Positions 42,252 through 51,778 of a stretch of DNA of 64,000 nt are shown piece after piece. Source of the DNA: Pantoea sp. IMH (GTDB lineage Bacteria; Pseudomonadota; Gammaproteobacteria; Enterobacterales; Enterobacteriaceae); contig NZ_JFGT01000002.1 in NCBI RefSeq assembly GCF_000599885.1, forward strand, positions 124,001-188,000. Reading direction: 5' to 3'. The number at the start of each line of letters is the position of its first letter. The first letter of the stretch is position 1. Under the pieces are notes generated by a model. It was not told the DNA's origin and ran no database searches. It saw only the letters and a list, made by a program, of their open reading frames with translations. The position numbers were made by a program, and so were the translations under genes.

Positions 42252-43307
42252 TTAATTCAGGATGTCGTTCCATTTCTTTAAGATCAGCGTCGGTCCGTAA
42301 TTTTCGGAATTACGCCAGGCCGCCTGTGCTAACGCTTTTCTCTTTTCGTTATCAGCGATCAGTTCATTCAGATGGCGAACAAAAAGATCGTCATTGTCAT
42401 ATTCCACGACGTAGCCATCATCTTTAATGATTTCCGCCGGACCGGTTTTACAGTCGAAGGCAATGGCCGGTAGCGCAAAATCTTTCGCCTCAATCAGTAC
42501 CATCGGCAGGCCTTCATAGCGCGAAGTCATAATAATCATGCCAGCTGAACGGTAGAATTCATTGATTTGCTTATTGGGCGTGACGATTTCCGTACTCTCT
42601 TCGAGGCCGCTGGCTTTAATCTTTTGCAGCAGCTCCTCCTGCTCTTCGCCTTTACCAACAATTTGCAGCTGCCATCCCTGCTTATTCACCTTTTTCCAGA
42701 CATCCAGCATACGGCCAAAATTTTTCTGGTAGGTGAGCCGCCCCACCGCCAGGACTTTATTTTGTTTCTGGGCGTACAGCGTGTCGAAGCTAACCGCCTC
42801 ACGCTCACCGGCAAAAGGCGAAATGTTCCTCACCACATGGACGTTTTTCACCTTGTATTTGGTCTCAAGGTAGTGCTTGTCGTGGTTGGTTAATACGGCG
42901 ATCTTATCGGCGAGCGAATAACAGAACACTTTCAGCTTACGAATGGCGGGCTTGAAGGTTTCAATTGAGACGTGATCGCAGCAGATAATCTTAGCTTTAA
43001 TCCGGAACAGCTTCAGCGCGAGGATCGACTGAACGGAGAGCTTACCCATCGAAATAATCATAATTCCGTCGGGGTGCTCGCCGCGGGCGAAGCGGATAAA
43101 CTCCAGGAGTTTCATCTGGCGATTGGCAGAGCGGGCATAGCGAATTTTGACTTCAGGCGCGATCGGATAAAAAGGCTCGCCCTCTTCCAGCGAAAACAGC
43201 GTGACATCATAATTGTCCTTGCACAGTAAACTTGACAGCGTACTGGCCACGCGGTCGGTGCCGCCACTGTTGGAAATTCTGTCGATAAGAATCAGCAATT
43301 TGTACAT
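42252..43307 (-). CDS. amsD: GT4 glycosyltransferase AmsD
   Basis: A 351-residue GT-B fold transferase: LLILIDRISNSGGTDRVAST at the N-terminus, KVLAVGRLTYQKNFGRMLDV, the nucleotide-binding QIVGKGEEQEEL, and E-x7-E in SRYEGLPMVLIEA (about residue 270). In amylovoran synthesis AmsD is a galactosyltransferase; that donor is presumed, not seen. It is the first gene after the intra-operonic terminator at 43405-43439. Confidence 0.9.
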   Translation of the reverse strand: MYKLLILIDRISNSGGTDRVASTLSSLLCKDNYDVTLFSLEEGEPFYPIAPEVKIRYARSANRQMKLLEFIRFARGEHPDGIMIISMGKLSVQSILALKLFRIKAKIICCDHVSIETFKPAIRKLKVFCYSLADKIAVLTNHDKHYLETKYKVKNVHVVRNISPFAGEREAVSFDTLYAQKQNKVLAVGRLTYQKNFGRMLDVWKKVNKQGWQLQIVGKGEEQEELLQKIKASGLEESTEIVTPNKQINEFYRSAGMIIMTSRYEGLPMVLIEAKDFALPAIAFDCKTGPAEIIKDDGYVVEYDNDDLFVRHLNELIADNEKRKALAQAAWRNSENYGPTLILKKWNDILN

Positions 43308-43404
43308 TCAAATCATCCCATTTATAAAATCGATCCAAGCTATCTGGGGAAATACTCCCCCGATAAAATCACTGGCTGGCTTCGCCAGCGAACAGGGCAT
43401 GCTT

Positions 43405-43439
43405 AAAAAACAGAAGTTACTGTCGCCAGTAACTTCTGT
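43405..43439 (-). terminator. Strong intrinsic terminator inside the ams operon (amsC-amsD)
   Basis: ACAGAAGTTACTG (43410-43422) and CAGTAACTTCTGT (43427-43439) form a perfect stem with a TCGC loop; on the minus strand six T residues (43405-43410) follow directly. It lies 52 nt after the amsC stop and about 98 nt before the amsD start, so it should limit transcription of amsD-L unless read through. Confidence 0.9.
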
Positions 43440-43490
43440 GTACTGCGTAATGATATTCAGCGACGCTGAAAAATTCAGATGCTGGAGAGC

Positions 43491-44618
43491 TTACCCAAAC
43501 AGCCTGAACAGGGGCGCCACGCTATAACCGAGAATAGACTGCGCGGAAAGAATCGTATTGTAGGCAAGATAATAGGACGTAATAGCAAAAAGTATCCCAA
43601 AGTTTATTAAGATATTTCTTATCCGCATCATCAGGAAGGCAAACAGCAGCGGCTCAGTATGCAGGAACAGATTGCCGACCCTGCCGCCGAATATGGTAAA
43701 GTCAGAGAAGGTAATACGGATAGCCGCACCTAAGCTGTAAGTGATGAGTAACAGATAAACAAAGCGATCTCCTTTCATGATGCCATTACGGAAGTAATAG
43801 ATCGTGAACATAAACACAAAGGCGATATTTTTCAGGTTAGCCAGTCCAAACACCGGCGCTGAGGCATCAAAGTTGGTGCCGGTATAACTTACCGCCCTTT
43901 CACCCAGCCCCGGAATGATCCCCAGCGAGTCGAGGAACAGTTTCCTGCCACCAATAATCCCTAACGGGATGGCGCACATAATCAGGAAAAGAGGCAGATA
44001 CTTTCTTTCCCGCAGAAAAATAAAGGGTAAAACCAGAATAATGGTATAGCCTGTCGCGTGTGACTGGGTACTCAGCACAAAGAAGCAGGCCGCCAGAATA
44101 TATTTTCTCGTGGCGAGTGAGCAGACAAACGCAACAGCAAAAGCACTGGAAAGGCCAAAGCGAATCTGGTTCATATCCTTGTTTATAAACAGGTGAGCTG
44201 AATATAAGCAAAGCGAGCAGAGCATCAGCGGTGCATATTTTCTATAGCAGTAGGCGTTAGTGGTAACTGCAATCGCACAGATAAAGAAAAGAAAGTAGTA
44301 GCTTTCCCGGGTAAACAAAGAGAAAAACCAGGCCAGCAGCATGAACAGTTTTTCATATCGGTAAGTATCGGTGATTGCCTCATAATCCGTTATCTGTAAC
44401 TGATAAAAGAAGTTATGAAAGAAATCCAGGTACTGATGATCGTCCATCCCTGAATTTGCACCACGAATCCCGCCAAAGATGATCAGTGCCATGGTGCAGA
44501 TAAAAGCCAGGTAAGTAACAAAGCGTTTAATCCTGGTGTCATTCAGTTGGTTTATTGCTGCCAACTCAAAAATACAGCATGCCATAATGCTGTAACTGAT
44601 AATCCAATAAATTGCCAT
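43491..44618 (-). CDS. amsC: EPS polymerase AmsC (Wzy-like)
   Basis: A 375-residue polytopic membrane protein with about 10 hydrophobic segments, beginning MAIYWIISYSIMACCIFELA and containing FGGIRGANSGMDDHQYLDFF and NKDMNQIRFGLSSAFAVAF. These are the conserved blocks of the EpsG/Wzy-like family used for EPS polymerisation. Position between amsB and amsD equals amsC in amylovoran clusters. No other polymerase candidate is in the operon. Confidence 0.86.
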   Translation of the reverse strand: MAIYWIISYSIMACCIFELAAINQLNDTRIKRFVTYLAFICTMALIIFGGIRGANSGMDDHQYLDFFHNFFYQLQITDYEAITDTYRYEKLFMLLAWFFSLFTRESYYFLFFICAIAVTTNAYCYRKYAPLMLCSLCLYSAHLFINKDMNQIRFGLSSAFAVAFVCSLATRKYILAACFFVLSTQSHATGYTIILVLPFIFLRERKYLPLFLIMCAIPLGIIGGRKLFLDSLGIIPGLGERAVSYTGTNFDASAPVFGLANLKNIAFVFMFTIYYFRNGIMKGDRFVYLLLITYSLGAAIRITFSDFTIFGGRVGNLFLHTEPLLFAFLMMRIRNILINFGILFAITSYYLAYNTILSAQSILGYSVAPLFRLFG

Positions 44619-44650
44619 GCTAATTTTCCGCCGTATTATTCTAATCGGTG

Positions 44651-45556
44651 CTATTTTTTCGACAAGCGTTCAGAAAACTTCTGTTTTATACGACCGATAA
44701 AATAATTGCGATTACCTTTATTTGTCAGGAAGAAATATTGCGCGAAGCTGAGGCTGGCATGGAGGACTTTGCCATCCATTTTGTAGCGAATTGGAAGCTT
44801 ATAGGCTTTATAGGTGTAAACATCCCGCTTACTCAGGTACGGGCTCATACTTTCCAGCCAGAAGCTGGAATACTTCACAGACTCGCCTTTATGACTCGAG
44901 TTAAACGAGGTCACCATATGATAATTGGCCAGCGGTTTGGCAATCATATTGAATTCGAAACCACTTTTATCCGCCCGGATGCAGAAGTCGTAATCCTGAT
45001 GACGGATAAAACGTTCGTCGAATTTAATTTCGGCAGCGTGTTCACGTTTCAGCACAATGGTACTGGTCTGAATAAAACCGTAGCAGCCGAAGAGATATTC
45101 CGCGATGCTTTCGTCACTGGCGGGCAGGTTCAGCGGCATAACTTTAAGGAATGCCCCATCCTGAATAATATTGACCTGGCTGAAGATCACCACGCGATCT
45201 TTGCCCTGTGCGGTCAGCTCTTCAATTCTTTTGGCGGTTTCCAGCAGCTTATCCTGATGCCACTCATCGTCAGCATCCAGGAAGCAGACATAATCGCCCG
45301 TTGCCAGATCGATACCTTTGTTTCTGGCTCCTGCGCCGTTGAGTTTCACCTCAGACAGCAGCAGCGTTTTCTTCAGTTCGCTGTAGCGCTCGCCGTTAAC
45401 CACGTCGGCCAGCTTTGCGGCATCGGCGGATTTATCGTCAACGATAATCACTTCAAAGTTCTGATAACTTTGCGCCTTAACGCAGTCAAGCGTCGTGATA
45501 ATTGATTCTGATGCATTATATGCAGGAATGACGATGGAAAAGAAAATATCCTTCAT
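44651..45556 (-). CDS. amsB: GT2 glycosyltransferase AmsB
   Basis: A 301-residue GT-A transferase with FFSIVIPAYNASESIITTLD, FEVIIVDDKSADAA, GARNKGIDLATGDYVCFLDA with DxD in FLDADDEW (about residue 95), and RHQDYDFCIRADKSG. AmsB in E. amylovora is a glycosyltransferase acting early after the AmsG priming step. It follows amsA by 96 nt that include an imperfect GC-rich hairpin (45618-45648). Confidence 0.9.
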   Translation of the reverse strand: MKDIFFSIVIPAYNASESIITTLDCVKAQSYQNFEVIIVDDKSADAAKLADVVNGERYSELKKTLLLSEVKLNGAGARNKGIDLATGDYVCFLDADDEWHQDKLLETAKRIEELTAQGKDRVVIFSQVNIIQDGAFLKVMPLNLPASDESIAEYLFGCYGFIQTSTIVLKREHAAEIKFDERFIRHQDYDFCIRADKSGFEFNMIAKPLANYHMVTSFNSSHKGESVKYSSFWLESMSPYLSKRDVYTYKAYKLPIRYKMDGKVLHASLSFAQYFFLTNKGNRNYFIGRIKQKFSERLSKK

Positions 45557-45652
45557 TGCCAGGCACCTTTTAACGTTACGAAGAAACGGCTTAATTAGAG
45601 ATGATTTCCGGTAAAGAGCGCCCTCCAGCCACTGGCTGAAAGGCGCCTCTCC

Positions 45653-47833
45653 TTACGCTTTACTTTTGCTATCACCTTTATAGCTGTAATCGTAATAATC
45701 ATAACCGTAGCCATACGCATTTGCGGCACGGCGCACCACGGCATTAAGGATAACGCCCTTAATATCAATGCCATTTTGTGCAAAGCGCTTGTAGCTGAAG
45801 TCTACTTCTTTCAGCGTATTGGTTTCGAAACGCGCCACCATCAGCGAGGTGCCGGCAAGCTTGCCGATAATGGTCGCATCGGTAACGGCCAGCACAGGTG
45901 GCGTATCGATCAGCACCAGATCGTAGTTCTTGTTCGCCCACTCCAGCAGCTCATTCATACGTGAATGCATCAGTAGCTCAGAAGGGTTAGGCGGCACCTG
46001 ACCGCGGGCGATAAAATCGAAACCATAATCACCATGCTGAATAAGCTCAGGCGTGAACGGTTTTCTGCCGGACAGAATATCGGACAGGCCGACTTTGCTG
46101 CTGGCACCTAACAGTTCGTGGGTATAACCACGACGCATATCGCCATCGATAAACAGCACTTTCTGGCCCGCTTTCGCCACCAGCGTCGCCAGGTTGGCGC
46201 AGATAAAGGTTTTACCAATACCCGGGCTGGCACCGGTGATCATCAGTACGTTGTTTTTGGCTTCCATCATGGCGAAGTGCAGGCTGGTACGCAGGCTACG
46301 AATCGCTTCGATAGAAAGGTCAGTCGGGTTGCCCAACGCCAGCAGCGTGTTATGTGGGTCCTGCTTATTGCTGACGCCACGCTTCAGTAAGGCTTCAGCA
46401 TCCTTCTTGCGCTGCCATTCAGAGAGCGGCACGCTGGCATAGACGTTCATGCCGTGCTCTTCAAGCTGGTCAGGGCTGGAGATACCGTGATGGAACAGCG
46501 CCTTCAGCAGCACGAGCCCGACGGAAACCAGCAGGCCAAGGATCAGGCTGACCAGCATAATCATGGCTTTCTTCGGTGCGACAGGTTTCGCGCCGGTGGC
46601 CGCGTGGTCGATAATACGCACATCGCCAACCGTACTGGCCTTGCTGATACGCAGTTCCTGCTGACGGTTCAGCAGCTGCATGTAAATTTCCTGGCCTGCC
46701 TGCACGTCTCGGGTCAGTCGTAAAATTTCCTGCTGGGTTTGCGGCATCTGACCAATTTTCTGGTTCAGCTTTTTCTGCTCGTCTTCCAGCGTTTTACGTT
46801 TTTCTAACAGTGCGCGGTAGGTCGGGTGATCTTTCTTAAACAGCTGGGACACTTCCGCTTCACGGAACGTCAGCTCGTTCAGCTGCGTCTGGACGCTGAC
46901 CGAAGAGTCGAGCGCAGACTTGGCTTCCAGCGACATATCAACTGATTCGTTGTTACGACGGTAAGTGTTGAGCTTGTCTTCGGCTTCGTCCAGCTTAGTG
47001 CGCACCAGCGGCATCTGATGTTCGAGGAACTCCAGGCTGTTCTGCGCTTCCGCTGATTTACGCTGGATATTCTGTACCAGATAGTTGTTGATAATCTGGT
47101 TCAGAACCTTGCTGATCTGTTCAGGGTCTTCACCCGTATAGGTCAGCCCCAGCACGCCGGTATCCGCCCCTTTATCCGCAATGGCCAGGTTACCGACCAC
47201 CATTTTGATTGCAGAGAGTTCGGACAGCTTGGTGATGGTAAAGCTGGTGCCGGGTTCAGCATCAATGCCGCTAACCAGCATCGTGACGCCATTATGGTTT
47301 TCGAGCTGGTTGATTTTGCCTTTAAACAGTTCATCGCCATCTTTAGAGACGATATAGCTGTCCGGGCCATCAACCTCGATTTCCAGGGTGTTTTCACCCC
47401 AGGCATCAGGCAGCGTCAGGCGGGAAACAGCAATTTCCGCAGGCTTGTTACCCATCAGGCGTGACAGGCCCTGGCCGATAACCGGCAGGAAGTTCTGCTC
47501 AACCAGAATATCTAAACCGAGATCTTCAACCGTTTTGCCGATGACCATGCGGGACTGCAGGATTTGTATTTCAGTCGCTGAAGCCGGTGCAGGTGGCATA
47601 TCGCCCAGCTGATTCAGTACGGTGTTAGGACTTTTCTGCTCAACCTGCACCAGCGCATCGGCGCTGTAGATTGGCGTCGCCAGCAGGCTGTATAACGTGC
47701 CTATCAGTAAGAAGAAGGCGGTAACAGCTATAATGATCCAGCGGTGATCGATAAGTTGTCCCACAAGATGCGCCAAATCCCAGCCATTGGCGCCCTCTTT
47801 CGGCGATGGCGATACCTTACTTTTTATATTCAT
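45653..47833 (-). CDS. amsA: Tyrosine autokinase / EPS co-polymerase AmsA (Wzc)
   Basis: Inner-membrane Wzc-type protein controlling EPS chain length and export. The 726-residue product has two transmembrane segments (about 28-50 and 421-445) flanking a periplasmic Wzz-like domain with coiled-coil region, then a cytosolic BY-kinase with Walker A GASPGIGKT (about 534-542), Walker A' VLFIDGDMRRG and Walker B VLIDTPP. The C-terminus carries a cluster of seven tyrosines (YGYGYDYYDYSY), the autophosphorylation sites reversed by AmsI. Start 47833 (ATG with GGGA 6 nt upstream) is chosen over an in-frame TTG at 47845. Confidence 0.96.
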   Translation of the reverse strand: MNIKSKVSPSPKEGANGWDLAHLVGQLIDHRWIIIAVTAFFLLIGTLYSLLATPIYSADALVQVEQKSPNTVLNQLGDMPPAPASATEIQILQSRMVIGKTVEDLGLDILVEQNFLPVIGQGLSRLMGNKPAEIAVSRLTLPDAWGENTLEIEVDGPDSYIVSKDGDELFKGKINQLENHNGVTMLVSGIDAEPGTSFTITKLSELSAIKMVVGNLAIADKGADTGVLGLTYTGEDPEQISKVLNQIINNYLVQNIQRKSAEAQNSLEFLEHQMPLVRTKLDEAEDKLNTYRRNNESVDMSLEAKSALDSSVSVQTQLNELTFREAEVSQLFKKDHPTYRALLEKRKTLEDEQKKLNQKIGQMPQTQQEILRLTRDVQAGQEIYMQLLNRQQELRISKASTVGDVRIIDHAATGAKPVAPKKAMIMLVSLILGLLVSVGLVLLKALFHHGISSPDQLEEHGMNVYASVPLSEWQRKKDAEALLKRGVSNKQDPHNTLLALGNPTDLSIEAIRSLRTSLHFAMMEAKNNVLMITGASPGIGKTFICANLATLVAKAGQKVLFIDGDMRRGYTHELLGASSKVGLSDILSGRKPFTPELIQHGDYGFDFIARGQVPPNPSELLMHSRMNELLEWANKNYDLVLIDTPPVLAVTDATIIGKLAGTSLMVARFETNTLKEVDFSYKRFAQNGIDIKGVILNAVVRRAANAYGYGYDYYDYSYKGDSKSKA

Positions 47834-47845
47834 GGATAATCCCAA

Positions 47846-48283
47846 CTATCGGCTTAATGCGTTGACCCATTTCTGGGCAGCGTTTTCGAGTAATCCGTAC
47901 ACGGCTTCAAAGGCTTCGCGGCTTTTCTTGTAAGGATCCGCTATATCCTGCTGGTTGAGCCAGTGACCAAACAACATGGTCTTGCCGCGTACGGAAGGGT
48001 TGATGCGATTGACCAACTCGACATGTCTTTTTTCCATCACCAGGATCAGATCATAATCCCGGCACATGTCTGAGGTCAGCTGTTGGGCGACATGCCCCTC
48101 CAGTGAAACCCCGTGCTCACTGGCCACGCCTGCGGCAGTTTCATCCGCCGCGTGGCCGGTCATCGCGCTCAGTCCCGCAGATGCAATCTTTTTTTCCGGC
48201 AGCGACGACTTGAGCAGCCGTTCTGCCGTTGGCGAGCGGCAGATATTTCCGACGCACACCACCAAGATTGAGTTAATCATCAT
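47846..48283 (-). CDS. amsI: Low-molecular-weight protein tyrosine phosphatase AmsI (Wzb)
   Basis: Cytosolic phosphatase that dephosphorylates the AmsA tyrosine cluster to keep the export machine cycling. The 145-residue protein has the P-loop CVGNICRS (nucleophile Cys10, Arg16) and the general-acid loop DIADPYKKS. Two adjacent ATGs (48283, 48280) follow a GGAAG site. It sits between wza- and wzc-type genes as in all such operons. Confidence 0.96.
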   Translation of the reverse strand: MMINSILVVCVGNICRSPTAERLLKSSLPEKKIASAGLSAMTGHAADETAAGVASEHGVSLEGHVAQQLTSDMCRDYDLILVMEKRHVELVNRINPSVRGKTMLFGHWLNQQDIADPYKKSREAFEAVYGLLENAAQKWVNALSR

Positions 48284-48295
48284 ATCTTCCAGTAC

Positions 48296-49429
48296 TTACC
48301 AGTTATGAATCGTCTGTACGTTGCGCGTTGCATCGTAGAGGCCGCTGATAGTTGGTACCAGCTGCGAAATCACACGGTTCCAGCGCGTCAGCGGCGTCGA
48401 GGTCACGTAGACGATGTCGTAAGGCTGCAGCCGGAACTCCGATCCCATCACCATCGCTGAAGCATCTTTGGTATTCAGCTGATAGATATTGGCAATCTTC
48501 TTGCGGTTTTTGCCCGGAATTTGACGAATAACGAACACGCCGGTGGCATCTGCTGCAGTCTGATCCATGCCCTGCGAGCTTCCCAGCGCTTCAGCCAGCG
48601 TCATACCGCTGCGGTCCATTTTCAGGGTGGTCTGCTGCCGGACTTCGCCCATCACAAACACTTTCAGATCGTCATTGCGTGGTACATAAAGAATGTCGCC
48701 CGGATAAAGCAGATGGTTCTGCTTGAGGTCGCCGTTTTGCATCAGCGCCTGCAGGGAGATAGGCATGTCCCTGCCGTTATGGGTCAGTACCACGTTACGC
48801 CAGTCGGCGTCCTGGGTCAGACCACCGGCGGCGTTGACCGCATCAAGAATAGTCAGCGGCACGTTGGTGATCGGCTGCTGACCAGAATTGGTCACTTCAC
48901 CTGTTACGTAGGCTTTCTGTGATTTAAAGGAAGCGACGCTGACATCAACCTGCGGACTCTCGATGTACTGCGCAAGACGTCGAGCGATATCGCCGCGGAC
49001 TTCCTGAACGGAGCGGCCAGCAACGCGTACTTTGCCGATATAGGGATAGAAAATCGTGCCGTCGGAGTGAACCCAGTTGCCGGTGTCGCTGGCGCTGCGG
49101 TACTGACCGGCAGGCGTGGTCAGCTCAGGGTGATCCCAGACGATAACCGTCAGGACGTCGCCAACGCCGATACGGTATTCGTAATTTTGCAGTTCATTTT
49201 GCAGCTCCGGATTCTGCCGCGCCACGACAGGTTCCGGACGCATCTGCTCGACCAGTGCAGGCGTCATTGGGAAGACGTTGACGTACTGATCGATATCGAA
49301 ATTGCTGTCCTGCTGCTTAATGACATCTTTTCCGCTGGTGGAAAGTTTTGTGCCCGGTGAAACAGTACAACCGGACAGAATGGCTGCCGATACCAACAGA
49401 GGTATCAATTTGGTTTTGATTTTAATCAT
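48296..49429 (-). CDS. amsH: Outer-membrane polysaccharide export lipoprotein AmsH (Wza)
   Basis: Octameric outer-membrane channel for EPS. The 377-residue precursor has a lipoprotein signal with lipobox LSGC (Cys21), a polysaccharide export domain [24 protein letters not shown]-like repeats ([32 protein letters not shown]) and the C-terminal amphipathic segment that forms the helical barrel ([20 protein letters not shown]). Closely similar to E. coli Wza of the colanic acid operon. Confidence 0.96.
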   Translation of the reverse strand: MIKIKTKLIPLLVSAAILSGCTVSPGTKLSTSGKDVIKQQDSNFDIDQYVNVFPMTPALVEQMRPEPVVARQNPELQNELQNYEYRIGVGDVLTVIVWDHPELTTPAGQYRSASDTGNWVHSDGTIFYPYIGKVRVAGRSVQEVRGDIARRLAQYIESPQVDVSVASFKSQKAYVTGEVTNSGQQPITNVPLTILDAVNAAGGLTQDADWRNVVLTHNGRDMPISLQALMQNGDLKQNHLLYPGDILYVPRNDDLKVFVMGEVRQQTTLKMDRSGMTLAEALGSSQGMDQTAADATGVFVIRQIPGKNRKKIANIYQLNTKDASAMVMGSEFRLQPYDIVYVTSTPLTRWNRVISQLVPTISGLYDATRNVQTIHNW

Positions 49430-49705
49430 CTATATCATCGCTATCAGTAATTTGAATGATAGTGGCGAAATCGCCGCTGTGTAGCGTCATGCAAAAGTAT
49501 TCAGGTGAGTCCGTTGCTCAGGCCCGGTTATTGTCGGTCATTTAATTTAACTCCCTATCCTTTAATGGCTTGCCGGCGCGATATGTGACGCTCAACACCA
49601 GATTCAAAAAAAATGTTTAGTTCGCAAACTAATGACAAACAGTCAACCGAAGCGGGTAGAATTGCGCTGACAATTAACCCACTTCTTTTTTGATAAAACA
49701 GACCG

Positions 49706-51139
49706 TTAATAAGCGCCATCGCGTTTCAATACCACGCCGATGGTTTTAAACAAAATGGCGATATCGTTCCAGAGCGACCAGTTTTTGACATACCAGGAAT
49801 CGAAATAGACACGCGTTTCGTAATCCACATCGTTGCGGCCGCTTACCTGCCACAGTCCGGTCATGCCCGGTTTCGCCATGAAGTAGTAATCAACATCGCC
49901 TGCATAACGCTCCAGCTCATCTTCAATAACCGGACGCGGGCCGACAAGGCTCATCTCGCCACGAACCACGTTCCACAGCTGAGGAAGCTCGTCCAGGCTG
50001 GTTTTACGGATGAAATGACCAATACGCGTGATGCGGGGATCGTTTTTCAGTTTGAAGTCTTTATCCCATTCAGCACGCGCAACGGGGTCGGTACGCAGCA
50101 CCTCTTCCAGCACTTCTTTAGAGTTAATGACCATTGAGCGGAACTTGAGGCATTTGAACTTACGGCCATTCATACCCACACGCTCATGGCCGTAGATAGG
50201 ATTGCCACCGTCACGGGCAACCATAAAGATCAGCACCGCCAGCGCTGGCATCAGCATGGTGATAATCCCCAGCGCGCCAACGATATCAAAGGTGCGTTTC
50301 AGAATGCGTGACGTGCGCTTCGCCAGGTTGTTGCTCACGCGCAGTATCATCACTTCATGGCTGAAGATGTAGGCCATATCGGTACCATAAAGCGGTACGC
50401 CACGCAGTGAAGGGATAACGGATACGGAGCGGCAGTTATGCTTCGCCAGATTTTTCAGCCAGAGATCGCGGTACTGGCTCTGCTCATACTCGACCGCCAC
50501 GATGAACTGTGTTTCGCTGTTAACCAGCTGCCACAGCTCGCCTTCTTCGCGGATTACCGGTACGCCAAAGAGAGCGTGTGCCGGCGTGGTGTTATCAACG
50601 TCATAGAAGGCGACAACGTCAAAGCCCATCACTTCTTCGCTCTGCAGCGCCAGCCAGGCTTCTTCCGCATTTTTGCCGCTGCCGATAATAATCGACTGTT
50701 TTTTCCACAGGCCGTAATGGTTAAGAATGCGTTTGACGATTGCCCGTCCCAGTGGAATTAACGCCATCGCCAGCAGCCAGGTGAATACCCAGATCCAGCG
50801 GGACATTTCCCATTTTGACAGGGCAGTAATCGACAGATCGATGACTGAGAAAATCAGGACGATTTTGAATATTTCTTTTAACTCAAACCAGAAAGGCTTG
50901 CGGTAAGTATAATGCCTCAGGCGTACCCAGAACCAGCCAACGCAGAGAACGGACAGGGCAATATGCGTTACAATCTTTAATTGTAACGTCGAGGAAGAAA
51001 TATCATTTAGCAAATCCCCTGGTAAAGCCTTAATAAATAAGATGGCAATAAATAAAGAGGCATTGAAACAAATGAGATCGGAGAGTGCCAATGACAGTTT
51101 TATTAGTAGCCCTTTAAAGGTGTATTCAATATCGCGCAT
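49706..51139 (-). CDS. amsG: Undecaprenyl-phosphate sugar phosphotransferase AmsG (WcaJ type)
   Basis: Starts the EPS unit by moving a hexose-1-phosphate (galactose in amylovoran) onto undecaprenyl phosphate. The 477-residue protein has four N-terminal membrane segments, a CoA-binding-like middle region (IIIGSGKNAEEAWLALQ), and a C-terminal sugar transferase domain from about 280: KRTFDIVGALGIITML, FKCLKFRSMV, KTSLDELPQLWNVVRGEMSL, VGPRP and PGMTGLWQVSGRNDV. First gene of the operon; its 5' leader holds the JUMPstart/ops element and, further up, RcsAB-like boxes. Confidence 0.95.
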   Translation of the reverse strand: MRDIEYTFKGLLIKLSLALSDLICFNASLFIAILFIKALPGDLLNDISSSTLQLKIVTHIALSVLCVGWFWVRLRHYTYRKPFWFELKEIFKIVLIFSVIDLSITALSKWEMSRWIWVFTWLLAMALIPLGRAIVKRILNHYGLWKKQSIIIGSGKNAEEAWLALQSEEVMGFDVVAFYDVDNTTPAHALFGVPVIREEGELWQLVNSETQFIVAVEYEQSQYRDLWLKNLAKHNCRSVSVIPSLRGVPLYGTDMAYIFSHEVMILRVSNNLAKRTSRILKRTFDIVGALGIITMLMPALAVLIFMVARDGGNPIYGHERVGMNGRKFKCLKFRSMVINSKEVLEEVLRTDPVARAEWDKDFKLKNDPRITRIGHFIRKTSLDELPQLWNVVRGEMSLVGPRPVIEDELERYAGDVDYYFMAKPGMTGLWQVSGRNDVDYETRVYFDSWYVKNWSLWNDIAILFKTIGVVLKRDGAY

Positions 51140-51363
51140 AATTAACTCTTAATTTCTTTTCCGGAAGCCTGTGATTTATTAATTTCCATCTCTGGAAATA
51201 ATTGCGTGGTTTTACTCACATCATTTATTACACAGGAAACGTATTTTGGGAGTTGTGTATAAAAGGTCATTGTAACAAGCGATGCCGTAGAGAATTGACA
51301 TGTAAAATCAACAACAACGCCAGTTACTGGTACATATTTCCGTCAGGAACTCGTCCCGTCAGG

Positions 51364-51401
51364 CACGCTACCGCCCCTGGCTTGTAGCTACCAATGCACT
51401 G
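51364..51401 (-). promoter_or_regulatory. JUMPstart with ops element (ams operon leader)
   Basis: On the minus strand the site reads CAGTGCATTGGTAGCTACAA followed by GCCAGGGGCGGTAGCGTG, an almost complete JUMPstart ending in the ops motif GGCGGTAGCGTG. It lies 226 nt upstream of amsG and predicts RfaH-dependent elongation through the operon. Confidence 0.95.
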
Positions 51402-51555
51402 TACCGGTCGACGCTTTGTTGGTTTTATCCTGTCCTCTCTGACCGGCAGGCTGGCGCGTTCGTCACTTTATGCGCTGCTGTACGCATAAAATGCCAATCA
51501 GACACCGTTACCGCGTTAATTTTTGATTAACTCAGACATTTACTAACACGTTGCT

Positions 51556-51583
51556 ATACTAGTTATAAATGGCCTGTTTACAA
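51556..51583 (-). promoter_or_regulatory. Candidate amsG promoter
   Basis: On the minus strand TTGTAA (51583-51578) and TAGTAT (51561-51556) are separated by 16 bp, upstream of the JUMPstart and downstream of the RcsAB-like boxes. This is a plausible order for an Rcs-activated promoter, but the hexamers are imperfect. Confidence 0.4.
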
Positions 51584-51699
51584 GAGTTCGTCCCCGTCCG
51601 TACTCCCTTTTAGGATTAAGACTACCTTCCGTTCCACTCAGTACCTTGCATTTCTTCTTTCCCCCGTCAGTTAAAATTCAGACTAATTCGATCTGAAAA

Positions 51700-51714
51700 T
51701 AAGAATAATCCTTA
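51700..51714 (-). promoter_or_regulatory. RcsAB-box-like site 1 upstream of amsG
   Basis: TAAGAATAATCCTTA is close to the RcsAB consensus (TAAGAATATTCCTA type). It lies about 560-575 nt upstream of the amsG start, near the distance at which RcsA/RcsB bind upstream of amsG in E. amylovora (about 533-555 nt, as I recall). Confidence 0.7.
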
Positions 51715-51764
51715 ACGCTTTCTCATTGCCGGATAAGTATCCCCCAGTTCGCTTAATCAACCTA

Positions 51765-51778
51765 TGCGAATATTCTTG
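51765..51778. promoter_or_regulatory. RcsAB-box-like site 2
   Basis: TGCGAATATTCTTG has the GAATATTC core of the RcsAB box. It lies 50 nt farther from amsG than site 1 and about 170 nt upstream of yegH, so it could act on either gene. Confidence 0.5.
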
